In this document: in pieces, positions 34,654-45,427 of the stretch
Layout: the number at the start of each line of letters is the position of its first letter
Numbering within the stretch: the stretch's first letter is position 1
NCBI RefSeq assembly: GCF_014250675.1
Contig: NZ_JACHTG010000004.1
Location: 869,501-933,500, forward strand
Source of the DNA: Cetobacterium sp. 8H
GTDB taxonomy: Bacteria > Fusobacteriota > Fusobacteriia > Fusobacteriales > Fusobacteriaceae
Reading direction: 5' to 3'
Length of the DNA stretch: 64,000 nt
Made by a program: the position numbers and the translations under genes
Notes under the pieces: generated by a model
Databases searched by the model: none
Seen by the model: only the letters and a program-made list of their open reading frames with translations
What the model was told of the DNA's origin: nothing

Positions 34654-35247
34654 ATGGGAAGAAGGCCTAATTTTACTAGAGAAGAGATTTTAGAATGCGC
34701 TTTTGAAATTTTAAATAGTGAAAGCTTAAAAGAGGTAACTGCAAGAAATATAGCAAAAAAATTGGGAGTTTCAACCATAGCAATATATTCTACATTTAAA
34801 TCAATGGATGAGCTGAAAAATGAACTTGCAAAAAAAGCTAAAACAAAACTATTTGAATATACAAAAAGAAATTATGCAAACTTATCAATATTAAACATAG
34901 GTGTAGGTATTTGTTTGTTTGCTAAAGAAGAAAAAGCACTTTTTAGAACAATTTTTTTAAGAGAGGGAATGCCAAGAGAGTTTATGGATGAAATTATGAA
35001 TGATTTTAGAAATCTTATTCATAGTGGATTTAATAATAATGAAGTTTATAGTCAATTTCCAGAAGATATTATTGAATGGGTAATAAAAAAAGGATGGTAT
35101 TTTTCACATGGCTATGCAACTTTAATCTGCACAGGATTCTATATAGATATAGAGTTTGAAACTTTTAAAAAAGAGGTTGTAGATATGGGAAATGTTTTAA
35201 TACAAAAAGCTTTAGAGATGACAGAGGAGAGAGAGAATGAGATTTAA
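34654..35247 (+). CDS. TetR/AcrR family transcriptional regulator
   Basis: A ligand-responsive repressor of 197 aa. The N-terminal helix-turn-helix spans about 6-52 (FTREEILECAFEIL ... TARNIAKKLGVSTIAIYSTFKSMDEL). The C-terminal ligand domain is helical and family-divergent. It overlaps the outer-membrane protein gene by 11 nt, so autoregulation together with that porin is likely. The start follows AGGAGG. Confidence 0.9.
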   Translation: MGRRPNFTREEILECAFEILNSESLKEVTARNIAKKLGVSTIAIYSTFKSMDELKNELAKKAKTKLFEYTKRNYANLSILNIGVGICLFAKEEKALFRTIFLREGMPREFMDEIMNDFRNLIHSGFNNNEVYSQFPEDIIEWVIKKGWYFSHGYATLICTGFYIDIEFETFKKEVVDMGNVLIQKALEMTEERENEI

Positions 35248-36511
35248 GCAAAATTTAATTTTACTAGGAGCATTACTATCAGTTAGAGCGATGGGAGGAA
35301 GTATCGACTATCTTTCGCAACAGGATGCAGAGTATTTAGCTCATCCAGCTATGGTTGGAAAAATTGGTGTGTCTGGAGCTTACTATAATCCGGCTGGAAC
35401 TGTTTGGCTAGAAGATGGAACATACATGCAGATAAATAATCAAACGCATATAAAGAATTATAGTATGGAAATAGATGGTGCAAAGTTTAAAAGTGATAAA
35501 CCATCGCCAGTAGTTCCAAGTTTACAAATTGTAAAAAAAGAGGGCAATACAGCATATTTCTTCCATGCAGGTGCTATAGCAGGTGGAGGAAGTGTAGCGT
35601 ATAGTGGTGGAATAGGAACATTTAAAAATATAGAGCAACAACTATCGATGATAGGTGCAAAATATACAGGTGGATCAACTATTCATGGACAATCATACTA
35701 TGTGGCTATTCAAGGTGGAGTAGCTAGAAAGATAACTGATACATGGAGTTTGGCTGTAGGATTAAGAGCAGTTGACGCTGAAAGAAAATTTAAAGGAGAA
35801 GGAAACTTCGACTATTTAAGTTCAGGAAAAGCAAAGTTTGATATAGATTCTGAAAGAACAGCATTTGGAATAGCGGGAATATTAGGACTTAACTATCACC
35901 CAAATGATAGATTTAATTTAGGTATGAGATATGAAACAGAAACAAAATTAGATTTTGACAACAGTGAATCTAAATTGAAATCTGGATTTGTAAATTCTGC
36001 AGGACCTGTAATGGGAAATGTCTTCTATAGCTATATATTAAAAAATCCAGCTATAAAGCAGTGGATGAAAGAGGGAAGTGGAGAGAGAAATCTTCCTGCT
36101 ATGGCAGCTTTAGGAGCTTCATATCAGGCTACAGAAAAATTAACACTTCTGGCATCTGGAAATTATTACTTTATAAAAGAAGCTGGAGATGATATAGGGA
36201 ATTATGATAACCATGACAACGGATATGAAGTAGCAGTAGGTTTAGATTATAAGTTAAATCCTAAATGGACTCTTATGACAGGTTATCAGTACACTGATAC
36301 AGGAGCTAATGAAAATACTTATACAGATACTGATTATGCTTTAGATGCTAATATGTATTCTATGGGAGTTAAGTATAAATATGATGAGCAGTTAGATTTG
36401 ATGGCAACATATTCTCTTGTAGACTATAAGTCAGGAACAAATGTAAATACAAAGATAACATATAATAAAAAAGTAGATGCATTTGGATTAGCAGCAATAT
36501 ATAAGTTTTAA
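35237..36511 (+). CDS. OmpP1/FadL-type outer-membrane beta-barrel protein
   Basis: A 424-aa protein with a signal peptide (about 1-19, ending near VRA-MGG). NPAG at about 52-55 after SGAYY is the FadL hallmark. Many alternating strands and a C-terminal Phe (IYKF) support outer-membrane insertion by the BAM complex. FadL proteins pass hydrophobic molecules such as fatty acids. Coupling to the TetR gene suggests induction by such a compound. It is strong evidence for a diderm cell. Confidence 0.88.
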   Translation: MRFKQNLILLGALLSVRAMGGSIDYLSQQDAEYLAHPAMVGKIGVSGAYYNPAGTVWLEDGTYMQINNQTHIKNYSMEIDGAKFKSDKPSPVVPSLQIVKKEGNTAYFFHAGAIAGGGSVAYSGGIGTFKNIEQQLSMIGAKYTGGSTIHGQSYYVAIQGGVARKITDTWSLAVGLRAVDAERKFKGEGNFDYLSSGKAKFDIDSERTAFGIAGILGLNYHPNDRFNLGMRYETETKLDFDNSESKLKSGFVNSAGPVMGNVFYSYILKNPAIKQWMKEGSGERNLPAMAALGASYQATEKLTLLASGNYYFIKEAGDDIGNYDNHDNGYEVAVGLDYKLNPKWTLMTGYQYTDTGANENTYTDTDYALDANMYSMGVKYKYDEQLDLMATYSLVDYKSGTNVNTKITYNKKVDAFGLAAIYKF

Positions 36512-36515
36512 TAAA

Positions 36516-36550
36516 AAAAGGTTTGTAAATTTAAAATTTACAAACCTTTT
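36516..36550. terminator. bidirectional terminator between OMP and smpB
   Basis: A long palindrome built from AAAAGGTTTGTAAATTT and AAATTTACAAACCTTTT, flanked by A and T runs, between convergent genes. Confidence 0.92.
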
Positions 36551-36555
36551 ATATT

Positions 36556-36999
36556 TTAATAGTTTTCTTTTACTGCTCTATCAATAGTTCTTTGTTGATC
36601 TTTTTTAGCTAAAGATTCTCGTTTGTCATAGTTTTTCTTACCACGAGCAAGAGCAATTTCAACTTTAACATAGCCTTTAGAAAGGTGTATATTTAAAGGG
36701 ACAATTGTATATCCTTTTTGAGTAACCTTTTCGTGAAGTTTTTGAATTTCTTTTTTATGTAGTAAAAGTTTTCTAACTCTTCTTTCATCAGGATTATAAA
36801 CACTTCCAAAAGACCAGGGAACAACTGACATCCCCATTATAAAAATTTCATTGTTAATAATTCTTATAAAGGCTTCTTTGATACTTGTTTTTCCGGCTTT
36901 TAAAGATTTAACCTCACTTCCAACAAGTTCTATACCAGCTTCAAATCTGTCCTCTATAAAATAATCAAAAAAGGCTTTTTTATTATTTGCTAATATCAT
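36556..36999 (-). CDS. smpB: SsrA-binding protein SmpB
   Basis: Carries tmRNA to stalled ribosomes. The 147-aa protein has the oligonucleotide-binding beta-barrel with FDYFIEDRFEAGIELVGSEVKSLK and IIMGMSVVPWS-like core. Its C-terminal basic tail, GKKNYDKRESLAKKDQQR, mimics the missing mRNA. It begins 2 nt after the rnr stop, an arrangement seen in many Bacillota, and RNase R works with SmpB-tmRNA to destroy the faulty message. Confidence 0.96.
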   Translation of the reverse strand: MILANNKKAFFDYFIEDRFEAGIELVGSEVKSLKAGKTSIKEAFIRIINNEIFIMGMSVVPWSFGSVYNPDERRVRKLLLHKKEIQKLHEKVTQKGYTIVPLNIHLSKGYVKVEIALARGKKNYDKRESLAKKDQQRTIDRAVKENY

Positions 37000-37001
37000 T
37001 T

Positions 37002-39140
37002 TTAATATCTCCTTTCTTTTCTTCCACCAGTATACTCATGATGAAATTCTGTAGGAACAGCTTCAACTTCTAGCATTTGTAAATCTGCTCTGGCAATTAA
37101 AATATCCATTTTATCGCCTAGATGGAACTCTCTACCAGTATCCATGTCTTTCATAACATATTCATTGTCATCAAATTCATAGAAGTTTTGTGCAGTAGTA
37201 ACATCCCAGAAACACTCAACATGTTCTTCTGTTTCGAAGAAGATTTTTTTATTATTAAAACCAACGATTGTTGCTTTAAATTCGTCTCCAATTTTATCTA
37301 ACATATATTCGACAACTTTAATTTTTATACTTTCATCCTCTATTTTCATAGCCTTTCTCTCTGTTTGAGAGATATGAGCAGTCACTTCAGGAAGATAGTT
37401 AATAAGTGTTCCATATTGTTTTTTTGTAGGATATCCATGATTAGCAATATCTAAAATTCTATGTATTAAAAGATCTGCATACCTTCTAATTGGAGAGGTA
37501 AAATGTGTATAGTAGCTAGAAGAAAGACCAAAGTGTCCTAAGTTTTCAACACCATATCTAGCTTGTTTAAGAGACATTAAAATCATTTTGTGAACGATCA
37601 TATTAATTCCTTTAGCTTCTGAATCTTCAATTATAGATTGGAATTTCTTTGGATGAATATCTTCAAAAGAATGGATTTTATATCCAAATTTAGCTAAAGT
37701 ATCGTTTAGAGTTTTAACTCTTTCAGGATCCGGATTTTCATGGACTCTATATACAGATGGAATTTCTAACCAGAAAAGTTTTTCAGCAACGGCTTCGTTA
37801 GCCATTATCATGAAATCTTCAATAATTCTTTCAGATTCTCCTCTTTCAATATTTTTAAGGTACTTAACTTTTTTATTCTCATCTAAAACAACTTTAACTT
37901 CAGGAAGATCAAAATCAATACTTCCTCTATTGTATTTAATAGCTCTAATTATTTTAGAAAGCTCTAACATAGTGAAGATCATATCAACAATATCTTTATA
38001 CTTTTCAGTTGTTTCTTGATCTTGAGCAATAATTTTATTAACATTATTATAAGTCATTCTATGAACTGTTTTTATTACTGATTTATAAGTTTGTATATCC
38101 ATAACTCTTCCATGTTCATCTATAAGAAGCTCAACTGAAAAAGTTAATTTATCTTCATTTGGATTTAATGAACAGATTCCATTAGAAATTTCTTTTGGAA
38201 ACATAGGTAAAACTCTATCAACCATATAAACAGAGTTTCCTCTTTTTTCAGCTTCTTTATCAAGAAGAGATCCAGTTGGAATATAATGAGAAACATCAGC
38301 AATAGCAACAATAAGTTTGTAGAAACCGTTATCTAATTTTTCAACATAAACAGCATCATCAAGATCTTTAGCGTCGTCTCCATCAATAGTTATAATAGGT
38401 AGTGATCTTAAATCTTTTCTTTTTTTAATCTCTTCTGGAGAGATAGTTACAGGAATTCTACGAGCTTCAGCTAAAACCTCATCAGGGAAGTCTTCAGACA
38501 TACCTTCTCTTAGAATAAGAGCTTTAATCATATTATCTGTATCAAAAGGAGCACCAATACTTTCTTTTATTTTTCCCTCAGGCTTTTTCTCGTCACTTCC
38601 CCAAGAGATCATTTCAACAACAACAAGTTCTCCATCTTTTGCTCTATTAAAGAAATTTTTTGGAATATATATATCTCTTCCAAAAGATTGTGTAGGTCTA
38701 ACAAAACCAAAGTTTTCTTTTTTTTCAAAAACACCAATAACAGTATTTTTTTCTCTAACTAAAACTTTAACAACTTCACCTTCTTTTTTCCCTTTACCTT
38801 CAGGATTGTCTACAGTTATAAGAACAGTATCACCATCAAGAGCTGTACCAAATTTACTTCTAGGAATAAAATATCCTTCAGTATCGGTATCAACAAAAGC
38901 AAATTTTCCTTTTATGTTTGAGAATTTTCCTTTTATAAATCCTAAATTTTCTGGTAAATTATACTTATTTCTTTTATTTTTCATAAGTTCACCAGTTTCT
39001 AACCACTCTTCAAGAAGAGTTCTGTTTTCTTTTTTAAATTTTGGAGACCAACCCATAGCTTTAGTAATCTCATCAAGCGTAAGAGCTTTACTTCCTTTTA
39101 AAATATTTTTTAATTTGTCTAATTGTTTATCAATTTTCAT
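37002..39140 (-). CDS. rnr: ribonuclease R
   Basis: A processive 3'-5' exoribonuclease that degrades structured RNA. The 712-aa protein has an N-terminal winged-helix (about 1-65), cold-shock OB folds, the RNB catalytic domain with DGDDAKDLDDAVYVEKL and the conserved SYYTHFTSPIRRYADLLIHR, and a C-terminal S1 domain. The Lys-rich tail of the E. coli enzyme is short here (GGRKERRY). It is transcribed with smpB downstream and yqeK upstream. Confidence 0.95.
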   Translation of the reverse strand: MKIDKQLDKLKNILKGSKALTLDEITKAMGWSPKFKKENRTLLEEWLETGELMKNKRNKYNLPENLGFIKGKFSNIKGKFAFVDTDTEGYFIPRSKFGTALDGDTVLITVDNPEGKGKKEGEVVKVLVREKNTVIGVFEKKENFGFVRPTQSFGRDIYIPKNFFNRAKDGELVVVEMISWGSDEKKPEGKIKESIGAPFDTDNMIKALILREGMSEDFPDEVLAEARRIPVTISPEEIKKRKDLRSLPIITIDGDDAKDLDDAVYVEKLDNGFYKLIVAIADVSHYIPTGSLLDKEAEKRGNSVYMVDRVLPMFPKEISNGICSLNPNEDKLTFSVELLIDEHGRVMDIQTYKSVIKTVHRMTYNNVNKIIAQDQETTEKYKDIVDMIFTMLELSKIIRAIKYNRGSIDFDLPEVKVVLDENKKVKYLKNIERGESERIIEDFMIMANEAVAEKLFWLEIPSVYRVHENPDPERVKTLNDTLAKFGYKIHSFEDIHPKKFQSIIEDSEAKGINMIVHKMILMSLKQARYGVENLGHFGLSSSYYTHFTSPIRRYADLLIHRILDIANHGYPTKKQYGTLINYLPEVTAHISQTERKAMKIEDESIKIKVVEYMLDKIGDEFKATIVGFNNKKIFFETEEHVECFWDVTTAQNFYEFDDNEYVMKDMDTGREFHLGDKMDILIARADLQMLEVEAVPTEFHHEYTGGRKERRY

Positions 39141-39148
39141 ATAACCTC

Positions 39149-39718
39149 CTATTTGGCTTTAGCCATAAGCAAATGGTTACGCATATCAACGCTATTTAGA
39201 TGAATGATTGAACCGTTTTTGACAAGGTATTCAATTTTTCTATTAGCTTCAAAAAGTATAGCATCATCTAAATTAACCAAAGCTAATTTTCGTATTTCTT
39301 CTACATGAGGATAATCTCTTTTAGGTTCAATTGCATCAGAAATATAAACAATCTTTTCTATTAAAGTCATCTCTTTTCTACCAGTAGTATGGTATTTTAT
39401 AGCATTTAAAATTTCAAAGTCTGAAATTTTAAATTTTTCCTTAGCAAAATAAACTCCAGCAAAACTGTGAAGAATTTCATCTACGTTCATATAATCTTTT
39501 GTTTCTTCTTTAAAAAATATATTACAGATATTTCTTATCTCTGTATTATTCATCTCTTTAGCATAATCGTGTAAAATAGCTGCTATTTCTACTTTTGAAT
39601 TGTTAGCTTTATAAATAGAAGCTAAGTTTGTAGCAGTTTCTAAAACTCTAATTGAATGCTCATATCGTTTTATAGACAGAACTTTTTTTAACTCGTTTTT
39701 AAGATAGTCAATATCCAT
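39149..39718 (-). CDS. yqeK: YqeK-family HD hydrolase (probable diadenosine tetraphosphatase)
   Basis: The 189-aa HD-domain protein shows RYEHSIRVLETATNLA, AAILHDYAKEM, HSFAGVYFAK and YISDAIEPKRDYPHVEEIR, the family pattern for YqeK, an Ap4A-cleaving enzyme in Bacillota. In many genomes yqeK lies next to nadD and rsfS; here neither is adjacent, and rnr follows 8 nt downstream. The start follows GGAGG at 6 nt. Confidence 0.9.
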   Translation of the reverse strand: MDIDYLKNELKKVLSIKRYEHSIRVLETATNLASIYKANNSKVEIAAILHDYAKEMNNTEIRNICNIFFKEETKDYMNVDEILHSFAGVYFAKEKFKISDFEILNAIKYHTTGRKEMTLIEKIVYISDAIEPKRDYPHVEEIRKLALVNLDDAILFEANRKIEYLVKNGSIIHLNSVDMRNHLLMAKAK

Positions 39719-39735
39719 AACTAACCTCCAAAAAA

Positions 39736-39771
39736 TTTTTAAAAAGGAGCTTCTTAAAATAGAAACTCCTT
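39736..39771 (-). terminator. terminator between the GerMN and yqeK genes
   Basis: On the minus strand an 11-bp stem AAGGAGTTTCT / AGAAGCTCCTT (one U-G pair) is followed by TTTTAAAAA. No separate promoter for yqeK is evident between this and the ATG. Confidence 0.7.
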
Positions 39772-39781
39772 ATAAAAAATA

Positions 39782-40321
39782 TTATATGTTGCTATTTATT
39801 TTATAACTTTTACTAAGATTGATAAAGTTAACTTTATCAGCAGGAGCACCATTTATTAAAAGAACAACATTATCATTTCCCCCAAGACTAAGAAGAGTAT
39901 TAACAAAAGAATATATAATTAACAGTTCTTCTTGTGGATTTTTAGCAGATGATAAAATTTTTGAATCTAAATCTAAATAAAGAGTTCTATTTTTAATATA
40001 TACCTCATATTTAAATTGTTCTTTTTTTAAGATATGATTGTCCTCTAGTTTTGTTATTAATTTTGAAGTTATATCTTTCAAAATCTCCTCTTTAGTGATA
40101 AGTCCTTTTGAAAGAATTATATCTTCACTATTCAATTTGTTTTGTTTTAAGTTTGGAAAAAACAAAGTAACAGAGTAATCATTTAAATTAGTTTCATTTG
40201 ATTTAGGTGTATTTATTTGTGTAATTTCTTTACTCAAACGATTAAGTTTATTAGAATACAAACCAGTTATTATAGTTATTAAAATAAGAATAAATAAAAA
40301 ACCTTTTAATTTTTTTGACAT
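39782..40321 (-). CDS. GerMN-domain membrane-anchored protein
   Basis: A 179-aa protein with one N-terminal membrane helix (about 6-24) and an extracytoplasmic domain. The stretch from about 50 to 165 (VTLFFPN ... ILSSAKNPQEELLIIYSFVNTLLSLGGNDNVVLLING) matches the GerMN fold. In spore formers this domain occurs in GerM, which works with wall remodelling. Here it sits 8 nt after the amidase gene, so a peptidoglycan role is likely. There is no sign of sporulation genes in the window. Confidence 0.7.
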   Translation of the reverse strand: MSKKLKGFLFILILITIITGLYSNKLNRLSKEITQINTPKSNETNLNDYSVTLFFPNLKQNKLNSEDIILSKGLITKEEILKDITSKLITKLEDNHILKKEQFKYEVYIKNRTLYLDLDSKILSSAKNPQEELLIIYSFVNTLLSLGGNDNVVLLINGAPADKVNFINLSKSYKINSNI

Positions 40322-40329
40322 ATTTCCTC

Positions 40330-41367
40330 CTAATAGAAGAAACCTTTAATTTTATTGCTTAACTCTTCAGCCATAATGTTTTGGTTTACTTCTCTAGTCA
40401 TTTTTTTAATATCATTTTTATTGCTGATAAAACCAAGTTCAACAAGAATTCCAGGTCCATTAAAACCTCTTAAAACAGCAAAGTTAGCACCATAAATTCC
40501 TCGATCTTTCATACCCAAACGCTTAGCAAGAGAAGTATTTAAAGGTCTTGCTATAGCTATAGATTTTTCCATATTTTTATTATATGCAAGTTCACCCATA
40601 ATTTGAGCAATACTTGTAGTTTTTTCACCATATTTTTCACCGAAACTATTTTCATATGCCGCAATTTTTTCTGCATACGGAGAAGATTTTTTGGAAAAAT
40701 AAAATATTTCCATTCCTTCGGCGGCTGAGTTTTTAGCGGAGTTGATATGCAAACTAACAAATAAATCGGCTTTAGCTTTGTTTGCAATTTTACTTCTGTT
40801 GGAAAGAGTAATAAAAGTATCTGTTTCTCTTATCATTATAACATTAAAATCTTTAGAAAGTTTAGATTTTAATTTTTTTGCTACATCAAGAGTGATATCT
40901 TTTTCTTTATATTTTTTAAATCCTATGGCACCAGGGTCTTTTCCACCATGTCCAGCATCAATAGCTATAGTAAATTCTTTTTTACTTGAACTAGAAGGCT
41001 TAAAATCTATAACAACTCTATAAGGGCTATTTAACGTATAAATTTTATGATTGACATTAGGCTTTAGTTTTATAAAAAAACCAATATTTGAACCGTAATC
41101 AATCATATCAAATTTTTCGATATTTTTTCCAACAAATTTTGATCCGTTGAATTTTGTACCTATATCAGTTTTTTCAATTTCCAAAAAGAGTAATCTATTG
41201 TATTCATCATAGTTGCTACTAAATTTAGGCTTAGATTTACTGTTAATATCAAAAATAAGTTGGGAAGGATTTGTATTCATCCTAATTTTTTTTATAGTAG
41301 AGGTATTATTAGCAAACATCATCATAGATAAAATAAAAGAAACAAAAAAAAGTAAACATTTTCTCAT
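40330..41367 (-). CDS. N-acetylmuramoyl-L-alanine amidase (AMIN + Amidase_3)
   Basis: A periplasmic zinc amidase that removes stem peptides and splits daughter cells. The 345-aa protein has a signal peptide (about 1-20), an AMIN localisation domain (about 25-125) and an Amidase_3 domain. The zinc ligands are seen in AIDAGHGGKDPGAIG, SLHINS and the Glu near LVELGFISN. This type is normally switched on by EnvC or NlpD; an EnvC-like gene is at 62439-63527. The yajC gene lies upstream. Confidence 0.92.
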   Translation of the reverse strand: MRKCLLFFVSFILSMMMFANNTSTIKKIRMNTNPSQLIFDINSKSKPKFSSNYDEYNRLLFLEIEKTDIGTKFNGSKFVGKNIEKFDMIDYGSNIGFFIKLKPNVNHKIYTLNSPYRVVIDFKPSSSSKKEFTIAIDAGHGGKDPGAIGFKKYKEKDITLDVAKKLKSKLSKDFNVIMIRETDTFITLSNRSKIANKAKADLFVSLHINSAKNSAAEGMEIFYFSKKSSPYAEKIAAYENSFGEKYGEKTTSIAQIMGELAYNKNMEKSIAIARPLNTSLAKRLGMKDRGIYGANFAVLRGFNGPGILVELGFISNKNDIKKMTREVNQNIMAEELSNKIKGFFY

Positions 41368-41400
41368 AGTTTAGTCTCCGTAATCATAATAAATAAAATA

Positions 41401-41428
41401 GGATGGAAAAGATTATCTATTTCCATCC
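41401..41428 (-). terminator. hairpin between yajC and the amidase gene
   Basis: On the minus strand a 9-bp stem GGATGGAAA / TTTCCATCC is followed by TATTTTATTT. The U tract is interrupted, so termination may be partial. Confidence 0.5.
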
Positions 41429-41440
41429 TTGTAAATATTT

Positions 41441-41713
41441 TTATTTTAAAACTCTTGAAATAGAATTTTTAAGAACTTGGATATTAACACCTTTATCGAT
41501 TCTTATAGTTAAAAACTCAGGACCGATTCCAGTTATGGTACCTTTAATACCTCCAGCAGTTATAACTTCTACACCGTCTTTTAATGAGTCTAACATTTCT
41601 TGATGCTTTTTTTGCTTCTTTTTGTTTGGTAAAATTAATAGGAAATAGAACACTGCCGCCCAAATTGCAAACGTAAGAACCATTCCACCATATTTAGCAA
41701 ATAATTCATTCAT
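41441..41713 (-). CDS. yajC: preprotein translocase subunit YajC
   Basis: Accessory subunit of SecDF-YajC in the inner membrane. The 90-aa protein has one membrane helix (about 8-28), then the family signature ILPNKKKQKKHQEMLDSLKDGVEVITAGGIKGTITGI. secD and secF are not present alongside. The start is the ATG behind GGGGG; seven residues further upstream are in frame but lack a good site. Confidence 0.93.
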   Translation of the reverse strand: MNELFAKYGGMVLTFAIWAAVFYFLLILPNKKKQKKHQEMLDSLKDGVEVITAGGIKGTITGIGPEFLTIRIDKGVNIQVLKNSISRVLK

Positions 41714-41747
41714 CTTAATAGCCCCCTTACACATTTTTTCTAAGACA

Positions 41748-41776
41748 AGTATACCACAAGGTTATTGTCTTTTCAA
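41748..41776 (-). promoter_or_regulatory. promoter of yajC
   Basis: On the minus strand TTGAAA and TATACT are separated by 17 bp, about 35 nt before the start. Confidence 0.65.
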
Positions 41777-41781
41777 TATTT

Positions 41782-42945
41782 TTACGAGAAGAAGTTTTTT
41801 AATTTATCGAAAAATTTCTTATTGTCTTTATGATTTTTGTCTTTTAAACTTTCATCAAATTTCATTAAAAGTTCTTGTTGCTCATTGCTTAAATTAACAG
41901 GAACTTCAATTTTTATTCTAACTATTTGATCTCCTGTATATGGACTTCTAGGATTTTTTATTCCTTCACCTTTCATTCTAAATAGTTTATCATTTTGTGT
42001 TCCAGCAGGAATTTTAATAGTTTTCTTACCATTTAAAGTTGGAATATCTATTTCTCCACCAAGAGCCGCTTTTGCAAAAGTAACAGGGATCTCACAGATG
42101 ATATCAACACCATTTCTTTCAAAGAATGGATGCTTTTTAACAGATATGTAAACATATAAATCTCCGTTAGGACCGCCATCTAGACTTGCATTTCCCATAC
42201 CTGAAAGTCTAAGCTTTTGTCCATCGTCAATTCCAGCAGGAATATTAACAGATTTTTCAACAACTTCTGTATCTACTCCAGTACCATGACATTTTTTACA
42301 TTTGTGTTCTGGAACTTCTCCTTTACCATGACAAGCATCACACTCTTGAGTAGTTTGGAAATTACCAAAAACAGTTCTTTGAGTTACGTTGATAGTTCCG
42401 GTACCATTACATTTAGAACACTTATGCATTTTTGAGTCTTTTTCAGCTCCAGTACCATGACAAGTAGAACATGTTCCAGTTCTTCTATATTTTAAAGTTT
42501 TTTCAACACCTTTAGCAGCTTCTTCTAAAGTTAATTCAAGATTATATCTCAAATCTTCACCAGGTTCAGGTCCTCTTCTTTGTGAACCGCCAAATCCGCC
42601 AAATCCACCGCCTCCGCCGAAGAAAGAACCGAAGATATCACCTAAATCTTCAAATCCACCGCCTCCGCCGAATCCGCCAAATCCACCAGCTCCACCGCCT
42701 CCATTTTCAAAAGCAGCGTGGCCAAATCTATCATACTGAGCTTTTTTATTTTCATCAGAAAGTACTTGATAAGCTTCATTTACTTCTTTAAACTTATCCT
42801 CAGCTTCCTTTCTTTCAGATTCGCTAGCCCCACTAAATTTATCTGGGTGATATTTCATAGCAGCTTTTCTATATGCTTTTTTTATTTCTGTATCAGAAGC
42901 ACCTTTAGCGATTCCTAAAATTTCATAAAAATCTCTTTTTGCCAT
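41782..42945 (-). CDS. dnaJ: chaperone DnaJ (Hsp40)
   Basis: J-protein co-chaperone that stimulates DnaK ATPase. The 387-aa protein has the J domain with HPD (about 1-70), a Gly/Phe-rich linker (about 76-125), four CxxCxGxG zinc repeats (about 140-210) and the C-terminal substrate-binding domains. The start follows GGAGG; an upstream ATG in frame is not needed. It is separated from dnaK by a hairpin. Confidence 0.97.
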   Translation of the reverse strand: MAKRDFYEILGIAKGASDTEIKKAYRKAAMKYHPDKFSGASESERKEAEDKFKEVNEAYQVLSDENKKAQYDRFGHAAFENGGGGAGGFGGFGGGGGFEDLGDIFGSFFGGGGGFGGFGGSQRRGPEPGEDLRYNLELTLEEAAKGVEKTLKYRRTGTCSTCHGTGAEKDSKMHKCSKCNGTGTINVTQRTVFGNFQTTQECDACHGKGEVPEHKCKKCHGTGVDTEVVEKSVNIPAGIDDGQKLRLSGMGNASLDGGPNGDLYVYISVKKHPFFERNGVDIICEIPVTFAKAALGGEIDIPTLNGKKTIKIPAGTQNDKLFRMKGEGIKNPRSPYTGDQIVRIKIEVPVNLSNEQQELLMKFDESLKDKNHKDNKKFFDKLKNFFS

Positions 42946-42972
42946 TTCCAAAAATCCTCCATTTCTCAAAAT

Positions 42973-42998
42973 AAGGGATAGAGTACTCTCTATCCCTT
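42973..42998 (-). terminator. hairpin between dnaK and dnaJ
   Basis: A perfect 11-bp stem AAGGGATAGAG / CTCTATCCCTT with a 4-nt loop. On the transcribed strand it is followed by ATTTTG rather than a pure T run, so it may lower rather than block dnaJ transcription or protect the dnaK message 3' end. Confidence 0.6.
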
Positions 42999-43025
42999 AA
43001 ATAAAGTATATATTAATTACAATTA

Positions 43026-44837
<1,812 letters not shown>

Positions 44838-44884
44838 TTAAAAAACCTCCTAATATATTCTCAATTTTTTAATTTAATTTAATT

Positions 44885-45427
44885 TTATTTTTTACACACC
44901 TTTACCATTGCTGGTCTAATAACTTTACCTTTCATTTTGTAACCTTTTTGAAACTCAGACATAATTTCATCGTTTTCATGTTCAGAAGAATCTTCAACAG
45001 CTACAGCCATATGTAAATGAGGATCAAAAGCTGATTTTTCAGTTATTATAGCTTCAACACCTTCACTAGCAACTGTTCCCTTCATTTGAGAAAGAGTAAG
45101 TTCAACACCCTTTACTAGAGAGTCAAAATCTTTTGTTTCAGCAGAAGCTGAAATAGCTCTTTCTAAGTTGTCGATTATATCTAAAACTTTTACAATAACT
45201 TTTTCAGAAGCAAAAGCTTTTAAATCTTCAAATTCTTTTTCTTTTCTTTTAGTAAAGTTTTGGAACTCTGCCTGCTTTCTAAGGTAAGAGTTTTTCCAGT
45301 CTTCAACTTCAATTTTTAGTTTTCCAATCTCTTCATCACAAGAAAGTTGGTCTTTAATCTCTTCTGCAGTTTCGATAGTTTCGTTTGTTTCTTCTATTAT
45401 TTCATCTTTAATTTCTTTTTCAGTCAT
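44885..45427 (-). CDS. grpE: nucleotide exchange factor GrpE
   Basis: Releases ADP from DnaK. The 180-aa protein has an acidic N-terminal part, a long coiled coil with WKNSYLRKQAEFQNFTKRKEKE, and the C-terminal beta-wing domain ending QKGYKMKGKVIRPAMVKVCKK. The start used is the ATG 6 nt behind AAGGAG; it overlaps the end of hrcA by 8 nt. Confidence 0.94.
   Translation of the reverse strand: MTEKEIKDEIIEETNETIETAEEIKDQLSCDEEIGKLKIEVEDWKNSYLRKQAEFQNFTKRKEKEFEDLKAFASEKVIVKVLDIIDNLERAISASAETKDFDSLVKGVELTLSQMKGTVASEGVEAIITEKSAFDPHLHMAVAVEDSSEHENDEIMSEFQKGYKMKGKVIRPAMVKVCKK

Noticed and set aside
42582-42791. Arg/His-rich ORF antisense to dnaJ
   Set aside because: It is the reverse reading of the Gly/Phe-rich linker repeats, a composition artefact.
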